Shown piece after piece: positions 1 to 7,476 of a stretch of DNA of 64,000 nucleotides. Position 1 is the stretch's first letter. Every line of letters starts with the position of its first letter. The translations under genes and the position numbers were made by a program. The notes beneath the pieces are model-generated. The model was not told the origin of the DNA. It worked only from the letters and a program-made list of their open reading frames with translations, and ran no database searches. Source of the DNA: Eubacterium sulci ATCC 35585 (GTDB taxonomy: Bacteria > Bacillota > Clostridia > Peptostreptococcales > Anaerovoracaceae); NCBI GenBank assembly GCA_001189495.1, contig CP012068.1, forward strand, positions 868,001 to 932,000, in the 5' to 3' direction.

Positions 1-2154
1 AATCAGCGAGTTACTAGCCAAAATCCTGAGGACAATTATGAAGCTCTAGAGAAATATGGTCAGGATCTAGTTGAGCTAGCCAGAAAGGGTAAGCTTGATC
101 CAGTAATCGGAAGAGATAGTGAGATTAGACATGCTATACAGATTCTATCTCGCCGTACTAAGAACAATCCTGTTTTGATAGGTGAGCCTGGTGTTGGTAA
201 GACCGCAGTTGTCGAGGGACTTGCACAGAGAATCCTTAAGGGAGATGTTCCAGAAGGTCTAAAAGACAAGACAATATTTGCACTTGATATGGGTGCGCTT
301 ATTGCCGGTGCTAAGTTTAGAGGTGAATTTGAGGAAAGACTCAAGGCAGTTCTAAACGAGGTAGAAAAATCAGAAGGAAGAATCATCCTATTTATAGACG
401 AGATTCATACAATTGTTGGCGCAGGAAAAACTGAAGGCTCTATGGATGCCGGAAATCTTCTAAAGCCAAAGCTTGCAAGAGGCGAGCTTCACTGCATAGG
501 TGCTACTACTTTGACAGAGTACAGAAAGTACATAGAAAAGGATGCTGCTCTTGAGAGAAGATTCCAAAAAGTTATGGTTGATCAGCCAGATATCAATGAT
601 ACCATCTCTATTTTGAGAGGACTTAAGGAACGCTTTGAAATTCACCACGGCGTTAGAATTACAGACAATGCTCTTATTGCTTGTGCAACGCTATCAGATA
701 GGTATATCACAGATAGATTCTTGCCAGATAAGGCGATAGATTTGATGGATGAGGCTGCTTCACGTATCAGAACGGAAATTGATAGCATGCCATCAGAACT
801 TGATCAGATTTCGAGAAAGATAATGCAGCTTCAGATTGAAAAGCAGGCGCTTCTAAAGGAAACTGATAAGGCATCAAAGGCAAGACTTGAGGCATTAGAA
901 AAAGAATTAAGTGAGCTCAACAGTGAAAGTGCAACACTTAGAACTCAGTGGGAGACTGAGAAGAAGAAAATCACTGATTCTAAGCAAACAAAGCAGGATA
1001 TCGAGGAATTGAAGCACCGCATAGAGGAAGCTGAGCGAGCATATGATCTTGAGACACTTGCAAAGCTGAAATACGGCGAACTTCCAGCACTCGAGAAGAA
1101 GCTGGAGGAGGAAAAGCAGGCTCTTGCAGATAAGAGTGAGGATAGACTCCTAAAGGAAGAGGTCGACGTTGAGGAAATAGCAGAAGTCGTATCACAGTGG
1201 ACAGGAATTCCTGTATCAAAGCTAGTTGAAAGCGAAAGAGAAAAACTTCTAAAGCTTCCTGAAATACTTCACAAGAGAGTTATAGGTCAGGATGAAGCAG
1301 TAGTTGCAGTTTCTGATGCTATACTAAGAGCACGTGCTGGTCTTAAGGATGAAAATAGACCTATAGGTTCATTTATCTTTATGGGTCCTACAGGTGTTGG
1401 TAAGACTGAGCTTGCAAAGGCACTTTCAGAAGCCCTCTTTGATACCGAAAAAAATATGATAAGAATTGATATGTCTGAGTACATGGAAAAACACAGCGTT
1501 TCTAGACTTGTCGGAGCGCCTCCAGGATATGTAGGATATGATGAAGGCGGACAGCTAACTGAAGCAGTTAGAAGAAGACCTTACAGCGTAATACTCTTTG
1601 ATGAGATAGAAAAAGCGCATCCAGACGTATTTAACATCTTGCTTCAGCTTCTAGATGACGGAAGATTGACTGATAATCAGGGAAGAACTGTAGACTTCAA
1701 GAATACAATCATCATCCTTACATCAAATATCGGTAGCCGTGAGCTCATTGATAGAATAGAGGAAGGTGGTCAGATTTCTGAGGAAGTAAAGGAAGAAGTT
1801 ATAAGCAAGCTTCATAGCTTCTTCAGACCTGAGTTTATCAACAGAATCGATGATACAATCGTATTCACTCCACTAAATAAGGATCAGATTGGAAGAATCA
1901 TAGAAATTGCTCTTGGATCTATTCAGAAGAGGCTTTCAGAGAGAAATATCAAGCTTGTTCTAAGCGAAGCAGGTAAGGACTATATCTGTGACAATGCATA
2001 CAGTCCTGAGTTTGGTGCAAGACCTGTAAAGAGATTCATGCAAAAGTATGTTGAGACTAAGCTTGCAGAAGCACTTATTAAGGGTGAAATCGCTGATGGA
2101 AACACAGTTGAGATTACATCAAATGGTGAAGGCATTGAGCTTGAAATCAAATAA
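1..2154 (+). CDS. clpB: ATP-dependent disaggregase ClpB (5' end missing)
   Basis: This Hsp100 chaperone threads aggregated proteins through a hexameric AAA+ ring in the cytosol, working with DnaK. The frame is open from base 1, so the N-terminal domain and start lie outside the window. Visible in order are the first AAA+ module (Walker A GEPGVGKT near nt 181, Walker B with DEIH near 400), a long charged coiled-coil middle domain (about nt 790-1130) that separates ClpB from ClpA/ClpX, the second AAA+ module (GPTGVGKT near 1384, DEIEKAHP near 1602), and the C-terminal domain containing the [11 protein letters not shown] motif. The pore-loop GYVGYDEGG is present near 1530. Nothing is truncated at the 3' end. 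An IS element inserted 31 bp after the stop has split the terminator. CtsR or HrcA control cannot be judged because the promoter is absent. Confidence 0.97.
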   Translation, partial: NQRVTSQNPEDNYEALEKYGQDLVELARKGKLDPVIGRDSEIRHAIQILSRRTKNNPVLIGEPGVGKTAVVEGLAQRILKGDVPEGLKDKTIFALDMGALIAGAKFRGEFEERLKAVLNEVEKSEGRIILFIDEIHTIVGAGKTEGSMDAGNLLKPKLARGELHCIGATTLTEYRKYIEKDAALERRFQKVMVDQPDINDTISILRGLKERFEIHHGVRITDNALIACATLSDRYITDRFLPDKAIDLMDEAASRIRTEIDSMPSELDQISRKIMQLQIEKQALLKETDKASKARLEALEKELSELNSESATLRTQWETEKKKITDSKQTKQDIEELKHRIEEAERAYDLETLAKLKYGELPALEKKLEEEKQALADKSEDRLLKEEVDVEEIAEVVSQWTGIPVSKLVESEREKLLKLPEILHKRVIGQDEAVVAVSDAILRARAGLKDENRPIGSFIFMGPTGVGKTELAKALSEALFDTEKNMIRIDMSEYMEKHSVSRLVGAPPGYVGYDEGGQLTEAVRRRPYSVILFDEIEKAHPDVFNILLQLLDDGRLTDNQGRTVDFKNTIIILTSNIGSRELIDRIEEGGQISEEVKEEVISKLHSFFRPEFINRIDDTIVFTPLNKDQIGRIIEIALGSIQKRLSERNIKLVLSEAGKDYICDNAYSPEFGARPVKRFMQKYVETKLAEALIKGEIADGNTVEITSNGEGIELEIK

Positions 2155-2194
2155 CTAAACAGCGAAAGCTGGTTATACCCTCTAATGATATGTA

Positions 2195-2231
2195 CCCCTT
2201 TTACTGGACAAAACCAGTGAAAGGGGTTTTT
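2195..2231 (+). terminator. Outward-protecting terminator at the IS left end, covering the orfA RBS
   Basis: A 13-bp stem (2195-2207 with 2214-2226, one T-G wobble) and a 6-base loop are followed by TTTTT (2227-2231). The 3' arm contains AAAGGGG, the ribosome binding site of orfA (ATG at 2234). Transcripts entering from clpB would form the hairpin, stop, and hide the RBS. A transcript starting inside the element could not form the full stem. Confidence 0.75.
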
Positions 2232-2233
2232 GT

Positions 2234-2797
2234 ATGAAATACAATTATGCTTTTAAACTTAATGCTGTAGAACTATATCGCTCTGGTCAGTGGATTGAAA
2301 CACCAGAAGGTATAAGCCAAAAAAATTTTAGAAAAAGAATTGTACAATGGTCAAGAATTGCAGATATATATGGTCTTGATTCTCTTCGGCATCCAACTAC
2401 ATGTAAAGAACGTTCGGCTGAATGTAGATATCAGTTAGTAGCTCGTGTACTTGCTGGTGAATCACAAAAATCTGTTGCTATTAGTGCAGGAATTGAGGGT
2501 GGATTATTGTCTAAATGGGTTCAGACATATAAAATTAAAGGGTATGAAGGATTAAATCTCAAAAAAGGCAGAAAAAGTAAGAAGGAAGCAAACATGAGCA
2601 AGAAATCCAAACCCACTGATTTAACCCCATCAGAACGTGAAGAATTAATTCGTCTTAGAGCAGAAACTGAATACTTAAAAACGGAGAATGAAGCAATAAA
2701 AAAATTAATCGCCTTGAGACACGAAAGATGGGCTGCGGAACTCAAGGCGAAAAAGCAGCAATCATCAAAGAACTCCGAGAAAAAGGATACCAATTAA
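2234..2797 (+). CDS. IS3-family transposase OrfA (HTH, leucine zipper)
   Basis: OrfA binds the IS ends and supplies the N-terminal DNA-binding part of the transposase. The 187-residue product has two helix-turn-helix-like segments in its first 110 residues (the second contains QKSVAISAGIEGGLLSKWV), a basic linker (KKGRKSKKE), and a heptad-leucine coiled coil at about 132-160 used for multimerisation. The ATG is preceded by AAAGGGG inside a terminator-like hairpin. Translation can leave this frame at an A7 run (2698-2704) and continue into OrfB. Unshifted translation ends at 2797 and gives a short OrfA that usually acts as an inhibitor in this family. Confidence 0.92.
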   Translation: MKYNYAFKLNAVELYRSGQWIETPEGISQKNFRKRIVQWSRIADIYGLDSLRHPTTCKERSAECRYQLVARVLAGESQKSVAISAGIEGGLLSKWVQTYKIKGYEGLNLKKGRKSKKEANMSKKSKPTDLTPSEREELIRLRAETEYLKTENEAIKKLIALRHERWAAELKAKKQQSSKNSEKKDTN

Positions 2798-3615
2798 AAT
2801 ATCTCTTAAAAGCTATTGGCCTGTCTAAATCAACTTATTATTTCGAGATTAACAAATCAGATGTAGTTGCTGATCGCAATGAAGAATTACTGATTGTTAT
2901 TAGAGAAATATTTGAAGAAAACAAGCATAGATATGGTGTTCGTAGAATTTATCATGAATTACTAAATCGTGGATATCATGTAAATCATAAGCGAGTTCAA
3001 CGCCTTATGCATGAAGCAGGATTAGCTGGTAAGCGTCCAAAGGAAAAATATCATTCTTATAAAGGCGAAGTAGGTAAGATTGCTGATAATGTAATAAATA
3101 GGGATTTCAGTACAACAGCACCATTGCAGAAATGGACAACAGATATATCTCAGTTTAACTTTTCATGGGGGAAATGTTACATATCGCCTGTATTGGATAT
3201 GAATACAAATGAAATTATCTCATATGATTTGTCCAAAAGCCCTAATCTTGAGCAGATAGAAAGAATGCTTGATAAAGCTTTTGATAAGTTTCCTTCTGTT
3301 GAAGGCTTAGTATTTCATTCGGATCAAGGTTGGCAGTATATGCATGCCCATTTTAGAAATACCTTACAGAAACACGGTATTGTACAGTCTATGTCGCGAA
3401 AAGGTAATTGTTATGATAACTGTATAATGGAAACCTTCTTCGGAAGACTAAAGAATGAGATGTATTATGGCTATGAGAAAGATTATTCCTCCTTCGAAGA
3501 GTTTTCAAAAGCTATTGATGAATATATAGATTATTATAATAACAAAAGAATCCAAGCAAAAACAAAATGGATGCCACCTGTAAAGTACAGGATCGCATCC
3601 ATGTGTTCAGCTTAA
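2692..3615 (+). CDS. IS3-family transposase OrfB (DDE integrase domain), made by -1 frameshift
   Basis: OrfB is the catalytic rve-type domain that cuts and joins the IS ends. The frame is open from 2692, just after a TGA at 2689-2691. The first internal ATG, at 2728, has no ribosome binding site, so expression is expected as an OrfA-OrfB fusion through slippage on A AAA AAA at 2698-2704. It contains an HTH_21-like region (HRYGVRRIYHELLNRGY), then the DDE residues: D in KWTTDIS, D in VFHSDQGWQY and E in DNCIMETFFGRLKNE, in the DD35E arrangement typical of IS3. The C-terminus is complete at TAA 3613-3615. All key residues are present. Confidence 0.93.
   Translation, partial: SNKKINRLETRKMGCGTQGEKAAIIKELREKGYQLKYLLKAIGLSKSTYYFEINKSDVVADRNEELLIVIREIFEENKHRYGVRRIYHELLNRGYHVNHKRVQRLMHEAGLAGKRPKEKYHSYKGEVGKIADNVINRDFSTTAPLQKWTTDISQFNFSWGKCYISPVLDMNTNEIISYDLSKSPNLEQIERMLDKAFDKFPSVEGLVFHSDQGWQYMHAHFRNTLQKHGIVQSMSRKGNCYDNCIMETFFGRLKNEMYYGYEKDYSSFEEFSKAIDEYIDYYNNKRIQAKTKWMPPVKYRIASMCSA
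2698..2704 (+). other. Programmed -1 frameshift site (A AAA AAA)
   Basis: Seven A residues lie in the phase X XXY YYZ relative to orfA (codons ATA-AAA-AAA). After a -1 slip the next codons (ATT AAT CGC CTT...) run open into OrfB. The only stop in that frame nearby is upstream, at 2689-2691. Confidence 0.85.
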
Positions 3616-3787
3616 TTCGCTAATGAATGTGTCCAGGATTCTGGGTACATATCACTAAACCATAGGAGTTTAGGGGTATTTCATTTAAAATACAACTTCA
3701 AATTCGGATCCACTTGACTAAAAATCAAAATACTATTAAAATACAAACAGTGAAATTTCAACGGTTTGGAGATATCGCAACCGCCAG

Positions 3788-3816
3788 TTGACAAATTGCC
3801 AAACGAACTTTATAGC
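3788..3816 (+). promoter_or_regulatory. Sigma-A promoter of the XRE membrane regulator
   Basis: TTGACA (3788-3793), a 17-bp spacer and TATAGC (3811-3816) lie about 80 bp before the ATG at 3894. The -35 box is perfect and the -10 matches at four of six bases. Confidence 0.65.
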
Positions 3817-3845
3817 TTGCAACTTATTTTTTTCATAGAATACAG

Positions 3846-3857
3846 TTGTTCGAACAA
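3846..3857. promoter_or_regulatory. 12-bp palindrome, candidate operator
   Basis: TTGTTCGAACAA is a perfect palindrome placed about 30 bp downstream of the -10 box and ahead of the RBS. This position suits autoregulation by the XRE protein encoded next. It does not match the GAAC-N4-GTTC LexA box. Confidence 0.4.
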
Positions 3858-3893
3858 GAAAACCAGATACGCAATTTTCATAGGAGGAATAAG

Positions 3894-4877
3894 ATGATAT
3901 TAGCAGATAAGATTATTGAAGAAAGAAAGCGAATCGGACTAAGTCAAGAGGAACTTGCCGAGAAGCTGAATGTTTCTAGACAGTCTGTATCAAAATGGGA
4001 GGGCGCACAGTCAATCCCAGATATAAATAGAATAATAATGCTTGCAGAAATCTTTGGGGTAACAACAGATTACCTATTAAAGGATGATGCCATGCGTGAT
4101 TCAGGTGATTCTGTTAAAGAAAGTGCAGAGCATCCAAGAAATGCAAGGAAGCTTAGCCTTGAGGAGGCTTCAGAATTCTTGAGGCTACGTAAAAGCTACG
4201 CACCCAAATTTGCTCTTGGAGTAATGCTGTGTATTTGGTCTCCTATAGCTATAATTATGCTTGGAGGCTTGTACGAGGAAAAGACAATTAAGATATCAGA
4301 AAATGCCGTAGGTGGCATAGGAGTAAGCGTACTTATTTTGATGATTGCTGCAGCTGTAGCACTATTTATAAATTCAAGTAGCAAGCTCGATAAATTTAAA
4401 TTTCTTGAGAATGAAGAGATTGAAACAGCCTATGGTGTTGATGGAATGGTAAAAGAAAAGAAAGAAGCTTATGCATCAAGCCATACTTCATTTCTTATAG
4501 CTGGAGTTGTTTTATGCATTTTGTCGATTATGCCAATGTTTATAGCGCTTTGCTTTACAGAAAGAGATGTAGTCATGATCGCAATGGTTGCACTTCTACT
4601 TTTTATAGTGGGTATAGCTGTAAATATGATTGTACGTACTATCCTAATCAAAGATAGCTATGATATGCTACTTCAAAACAATGATTATTCTATAAGGAAA
4701 AAGAGAAGTCGCGACAGATTAGGTGTCTTTGAACAAATCTACTGGCTAGTGATTACCGCTATATACTTCATTGTATCTTTCTTTACAAATGCATGGGGAA
4801 TAACATGGATAATCTGGGTAATTGGAGGTATTTTAGCAGGAATCATAAAGCTTATTTTTGAAAATGAAAGTAAATAA
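3894..4877 (+). CDS. XRE-family regulator with C-terminal membrane domain
   Basis: The protein has 327 residues. Residues 1-65 form a Cro/CI-type helix-turn-helix (SQEELAEKLNVSRQSVSKWE). A charged linker follows, then about six hydrophobic segments starting near residue 100 and ending with a strongly hydrophobic C-terminal pair. Such one-protein regulators sit in the membrane and are thought to sense envelope or ligand signals directly; no ligand can be named. The chosen ATG has AGGAGG six bases upstream, so a 16-residue longer reading from 3846 is rejected. It stands alone between the IS element and a convergent gntR gene, with its own promoter and a palindrome that may be its operator. Confidence 0.85.
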   Translation: MILADKIIEERKRIGLSQEELAEKLNVSRQSVSKWEGAQSIPDINRIIMLAEIFGVTTDYLLKDDAMRDSGDSVKESAEHPRNARKLSLEEASEFLRLRKSYAPKFALGVMLCIWSPIAIIMLGGLYEEKTIKISENAVGGIGVSVLILMIAAAVALFINSSSKLDKFKFLENEEIETAYGVDGMVKEKKEAYASSHTSFLIAGVVLCILSIMPMFIALCFTERDVVMIAMVALLLFIVGIAVNMIVRTILIKDSYDMLLQNNDYSIRKKRSRDRLGVFEQIYWLVITAIYFIVSFFTNAWGITWIIWVIGGILAGIIKLIFENESK

Positions 4878-4898
4878 GTAATAGTTAATTAAAAGAAA

Positions 4899-4946
4899 AA
4901 ATCCCGTATGGCAATGTGCAGAAAGCATTTGATAGATACGGGATTT
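4899..4946. terminator. Bidirectional terminator between convergent genes
   Basis: AAATCCCGTAT (4899-4909) pairs with ATACGGGATTT (4936-4946), with a 26-base loop. A-rich sequence on the left and T-rich on the right give U tracts on both strands. It serves the XRE gene (+) and the gntR gene (-), and overlaps the end of gntR. Confidence 0.7.
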
Positions 4947-5634
4947 ATTTTTCGTATATATTTAGATTTATGTTTGCAATAGCTCGCTTAATAGTATTAC
5001 TCATATGAAGCTTCATAGCTCTTGCGCCACTTGTTACATCCTTTTTTAGATAGGCACTATAGATTCTGCGTCTTTCCTCAAGTGTCTTGTCTAAAAACTT
5101 TGGAGCAAAGTAGTTAGGAGGGCAGGAGTATTTACAGTAATTAAAGTATGTTGTCAGAGTCTTATCAAGCATTCTGTCATGCGATGTCTTGTAAATATGT
5201 CTGTGGAAGGCTGAATTTGCATACATCATCATGTGAATATCATTCTTCTTTGTATAAAACTCCATATAGCGGAATATATCGTCAAATTGCTCCATCTCAT
5301 CATCTGTGATGCGCTCTATACTCCAGCTGACAGCTCTAACTTCAAGGTCTGCGCGTATATTAAGCATATCGATTAATTCATCATAGCTAAAACCACGCAC
5401 ATATTCGCCTCTCTTAGGTATGTACTCCAAAAGCCCATCCATCTCAAGGCGCCTAAAAGCCTCTCTAACAGGAGTTCTGCTAGCTCCATACATAGAGCAA
5501 ACCTTGGTCTCTGTGAGCCAAGAATCACGAGCTAGTTTACCGGTCAGGATATCCCTCAGAAGCTCCTCATAAATCCTATCAGTAAGTGGAAGTTCTTTAT
5601 TTGTTTCTTTTCTTAGTTGCTGTATAATATCCAT
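4945..5634 (-). CDS. GntR-family transcriptional regulator, FadR/FCD type
   Basis: This 229-residue DNA-binding repressor/activator responds to a small acid or sugar acid in most relatives; the effector here is unknown. The N-terminal winged helix (about residues 15-80) contains the family pattern LTETKVCSMYGASRTPVREAFRRLEMDGLLEY. The rest is a helical FCD ligand domain with metal-binding type Asp/His positions (DLEVRAVSW, NSAFHRHIYKTS). The ATG at 5634 is chosen because a consensus promoter ends seven bases before it, leaving no room for an RBS. A TTG 36 bases upstream is the first base of the -35 box and is rejected. It is divergent from nth with 48 bp between them, and no catabolic operon adjoins it, so its targets are probably elsewhere. 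Confidence 0.88.
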   Translation of the reverse strand: MDIIQQLRKETNKELPLTDRIYEELLRDILTGKLARDSWLTETKVCSMYGASRTPVREAFRRLEMDGLLEYIPKRGEYVRGFSYDELIDMLNIRADLEVRAVSWSIERITDDEMEQFDDIFRYMEFYTKKNDIHMMMYANSAFHRHIYKTSHDRMLDKTLTTYFNYCKYSCPPNYFAPKFLDKTLEERRRIYSAYLKKDVTSGARAMKLHMSNTIKRAIANINLNIYEK

Positions 5635-5640
5635 GTGTGA

Positions 5641-5670
5641 ATTATACTTTTTTCGAGTATATATTGTCAA
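5641..5670 (-). promoter_or_regulatory. Consensus promoter giving a leaderless gntR mRNA
   Basis: On the minus strand TTGACA (5670-5665), an 18-bp spacer and TATAAT (5646-5641) are both perfect consensus boxes. Only six bases separate the -10 box from the ATG at 5634, so the expected transcription start is at or next to the A of the start codon. Confidence 0.7.
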
Positions 5671-5682
5671 GAAAGGAAAGTT

Positions 5683-6306
5683 ATGGATAGGAAAACTGTT
5701 AACAGCATTTTAGATAGATTAGAGGAAGCATATCCAGATGCGGACTGTGCGCTCAATCATAATAATGTTTTTGAGCTTATTGTTGCTGTGGCATTATCTG
5801 CGCAGACAACAGATAAGAGCGTGAATAAGGTTACACCTGAGCTTTTTGAGGCCTACCCAGATGCCAAGTCTCTGGCAAAGGCAGATCAAGCTGATGTAGA
5901 AGAGTATCTTAAGAAGATAGGAATGTATCGCACAAAATCAAAGAATATAATCAATATGGCAAAATCTTTAGTTGCTGAGCACGATGGTATTGTTCCGCAA
6001 GATTTTGATGCGCTAACAAAGCTTTCTGGAGTTGGAAGAAAGACTGCAAATGTAGTCCTTTCAGTTGGTTTTGGCGAGCCACATATTGCAGTAGATACTC
6101 ATGTTTTCAGGGTTGCAAACCGTATAGGTATCTGTAAAGAAAAGAACGAGCTAGCAACTGAGAAGGCGCTGATGAAGAAGATTCCAAAGGATAGGTGGTC
6201 AAAGGCTCATCATCTTTTGATTTTCCATGGAAGACAGTGCTGTAGTGCTAGAAAGCCAAACTGCGAAGAATGTCCTATAGAGTCAATGTGCAAGAAGAGA
6301 ATATAA
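5683..6306 (+). CDS. nth: Endonuclease III (DNA glycosylase/AP lyase)
   Basis: The enzyme excises oxidised pyrimidines and nicks the resulting abasic site in base excision repair. Its 207 residues match the usual length. The helix-hairpin-helix is LSGVGRKTANVV with catalytic Lys120, the catalytic Asp is Asp138 in AVDTHVFRV, and the C-terminal iron-sulfur loop has cysteines 187, 194, 197 and 203 in the C-x6-C-x2-C-x5-C pattern. GAAAGGAAAG just upstream provides the RBS for ATG 5683. It is divergent from gntR, and a GNAT gene follows after one base, so the two are likely cotranscribed. Confidence 0.97.
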   Translation: MDRKTVNSILDRLEEAYPDADCALNHNNVFELIVAVALSAQTTDKSVNKVTPELFEAYPDAKSLAKADQADVEEYLKKIGMYRTKSKNIINMAKSLVAEHDGIVPQDFDALTKLSGVGRKTANVVLSVGFGEPHIAVDTHVFRVANRIGICKEKNELATEKALMKKIPKDRWSKAHHLLIFHGRQCCSARKPNCEECPIESMCKKRI

Positions 6307-6307
6307 G

Positions 6308-6838
6308 ATGAAAGATACCAAAAAATGGAACTGGGAGAGCATGCCAGTTATTGAAACTGCAAGACTTATCTTAGATGAAATCAAATACTCTGACCTTGAT
6401 ATATATAACGAGATTATCTTTGATAAAGATAGAAACGTATATTGGGGATACGATGATATGCTCAGCATAGACGGGGAACCTGAATACGATAGTTTTTATA
6501 AGGTTGCTCGCATGGATTTTGATGCGCATGAGGCTATCAATTTTGCCGTTAGAAAAGATGGTAAGATGATAGGAGAAGCCGTTCTCTTTGATTTTAGAAA
6601 AGAAGGGGATATCGATATTGCTGAACTTGGATGCAGGGTTTTGCGAAGTGAATCTGGCTATGGGTATGGAGCCGAGGCTTTTTATGGTGTTCTTCACTGG
6701 GCACTTGAGAGCGGACTTGTATCAAAGGTCGTAGCTAAATGCTTTCACGAAAATACGCCATCATACTTTATGTTAAGTAGAGAAATGAAGCAGATAGGCG
6801 AGGATAAAACATTTAAATACTTTGAACTACAAAAATGA
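6308..6838 (+). CDS. GNAT-family N-acetyltransferase (RimJ/RimL-like)
   Basis: The protein has 176 residues and belongs to the acetyltransf_3 group that acetylates N-terminal amines of ribosomal proteins or small molecules; the substrate is not predictable. The opening PVIETARLILDEIKYSDL is the family start (normally 'TeRLiLR'), and the acetyl-CoA loop lies near YGYGAEAFYGVLHWALE (about residues 118-135). The usual R/Q-x-x-G-x-G/A loop reads SGYGYGAEA. It begins two bases after the nth stop and ends in a strong terminator. Its closeness to nth suggests cotranscription rather than a shared function. Confidence 0.82.
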   Translation: MKDTKKWNWESMPVIETARLILDEIKYSDLDIYNEIIFDKDRNVYWGYDDMLSIDGEPEYDSFYKVARMDFDAHEAINFAVRKDGKMIGEAVLFDFRKEGDIDIAELGCRVLRSESGYGYGAEAFYGVLHWALESGLVSKVVAKCFHENTPSYFMLSREMKQIGEDKTFKYFELQK

Positions 6839-6885
6839 GCAAACCCCTCAGGTGATATAATCACCCAAGGGGTTTGCTTTCTAAA
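6838..6885. terminator. Strong bidirectional terminator
   Basis: AGCAAACCCC (6838-6847) pairs with GGGGTTTGCT (6869-6878), and an inner GGTGAT/ATCACC stem extends the hairpin. T-rich sequence follows on the plus strand, and AAAAAT before the stem gives a U tract on the minus strand. It serves the GNAT gene and the convergent SEC-C/hom genes. Confidence 0.85.
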
Positions 6886-6944
6886 GGTCATTTGTCTTGT
6901 TAGCATGTTAATTATAGTATTCTGGCCTTATTAAAATTCTTATT

Positions 6945-7445
6945 TTAGGCTCTTTTACCGCAGCAGTTCTTGTACTTCTTACCACTACCACATGGACATG
7001 GTTCATTTCTGCCTGGCTTCTTCTCTACATGTACTGTTCTTGAACGTCTATATTCGTTGTAGATTTCTATTCTTCTCTCTTCGCTGAGAACATCGTTCCA
7101 TTCCTCAAGTCCCCAGAGATAATCGGCATCAGCCTTATGCATATTAAAATACAGCTTTTCAAAGTCAATGTCAAGGTCTATCTCACTATCTAGTGTAATT
7201 TTAGTTACATCTAACTCATTTTTTAGGCTAGTTGTAACTCCATCAAGAAAGCCAGTGAAGATAACTTTATCACATTCGAACTTCTCTGCAAGATCTGAAA
7301 CCTTACCCTTAAGATGCTCATTATGGTTTGAAAGGATGTAAGCATAAATTCTTGCTTCTGCCTCTGAATACTCCTTCCAAAACTCGTCAATTGTCTCCTT
7401 AGTCTGTCCGTTGAGAAGCTTGTCCCAATCTTTGTATAAACTCAT
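6945..7445 (-). CDS. SEC-C motif protein of unknown function
   Basis: The protein has 166 residues. A helical, acidic N-terminal region of about 140 residues has no motif I recognise. A C-terminal SEC-C zinc-binding motif follows ([19 protein letters not shown], cysteines in C-x-C...C-C), like the one at the tail of SecA. In SecA this motif binds SecB and ribosomes; in stand-alone proteins it is only known as a small zinc module. The gene begins 31 bases after hom on the same strand and is probably cotranscribed from the hom promoter. The start ATG has a purine-rich GGAGGAATCAG upstream. Confidence 0.85.
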   Translation of the reverse strand: MSLYKDWDKLLNGQTKETIDEFWKEYSEAEARIYAYILSNHNEHLKGKVSDLAEKFECDKVIFTGFLDGVTTSLKNELDVTKITLDSEIDLDIDFEKLYFNMHKADADYLWGLEEWNDVLSEERRIEIYNEYRRSRTVHVEKKPGRNEPCPCGSGKKYKNCCGKRA

Positions 7446-7476
7446 TCTGATTCCTCCATCAAATAATTATCATTTA

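Larger units (their letters stand above)
2186..3654 (+). mobile_element. IS3-family (IS150-like) insertion sequence, complete
   Basis: The element is 1469 bp with imperfect terminal inverted repeats of about 25 bp (2186-2210 and 3630-3654). The outermost 12 bases, TGATATGTACCC, match exactly, and GGACA is shared at the inner end. A 4-bp direct repeat, CTAA, flanks it (2182-2185 and 3655-3658), which is the target duplication expected for this family. It encodes OrfA and OrfB in overlapping -1 frames. Both ends, both reading frames and the catalytic triad are intact, so it looks recently active. Assignment to the IS150 group rests on the OrfA helix-turn-helix organisation and the slippery site; no named IS was matched. 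Confidence 0.93.
2176..3686 (+). terminator. clpB terminator hairpin split by the IS element
   Basis: Removing the IS and one CTAA copy joins 2176-2185 to the bases after 3658 and restores a hairpin. TACCC (2176-2180) pairs with GGGTA (3674-3678), and CTAAAC (3655-3660) pairs with GTTTAG (3668-3673), with one bulged T at 2181 and a 7-nt loop. It is followed by a fairly T-rich stretch (ATTTCATTT). In the present sequence the two arms lie about 1.5 kb apart and cannot work as a terminator. Confidence 0.7.

Noticed and set aside
5635-5670. Longer gntR starting at TTG 5670
   Set aside because: That TTG is part of the -35 box of the gene's own consensus promoter.
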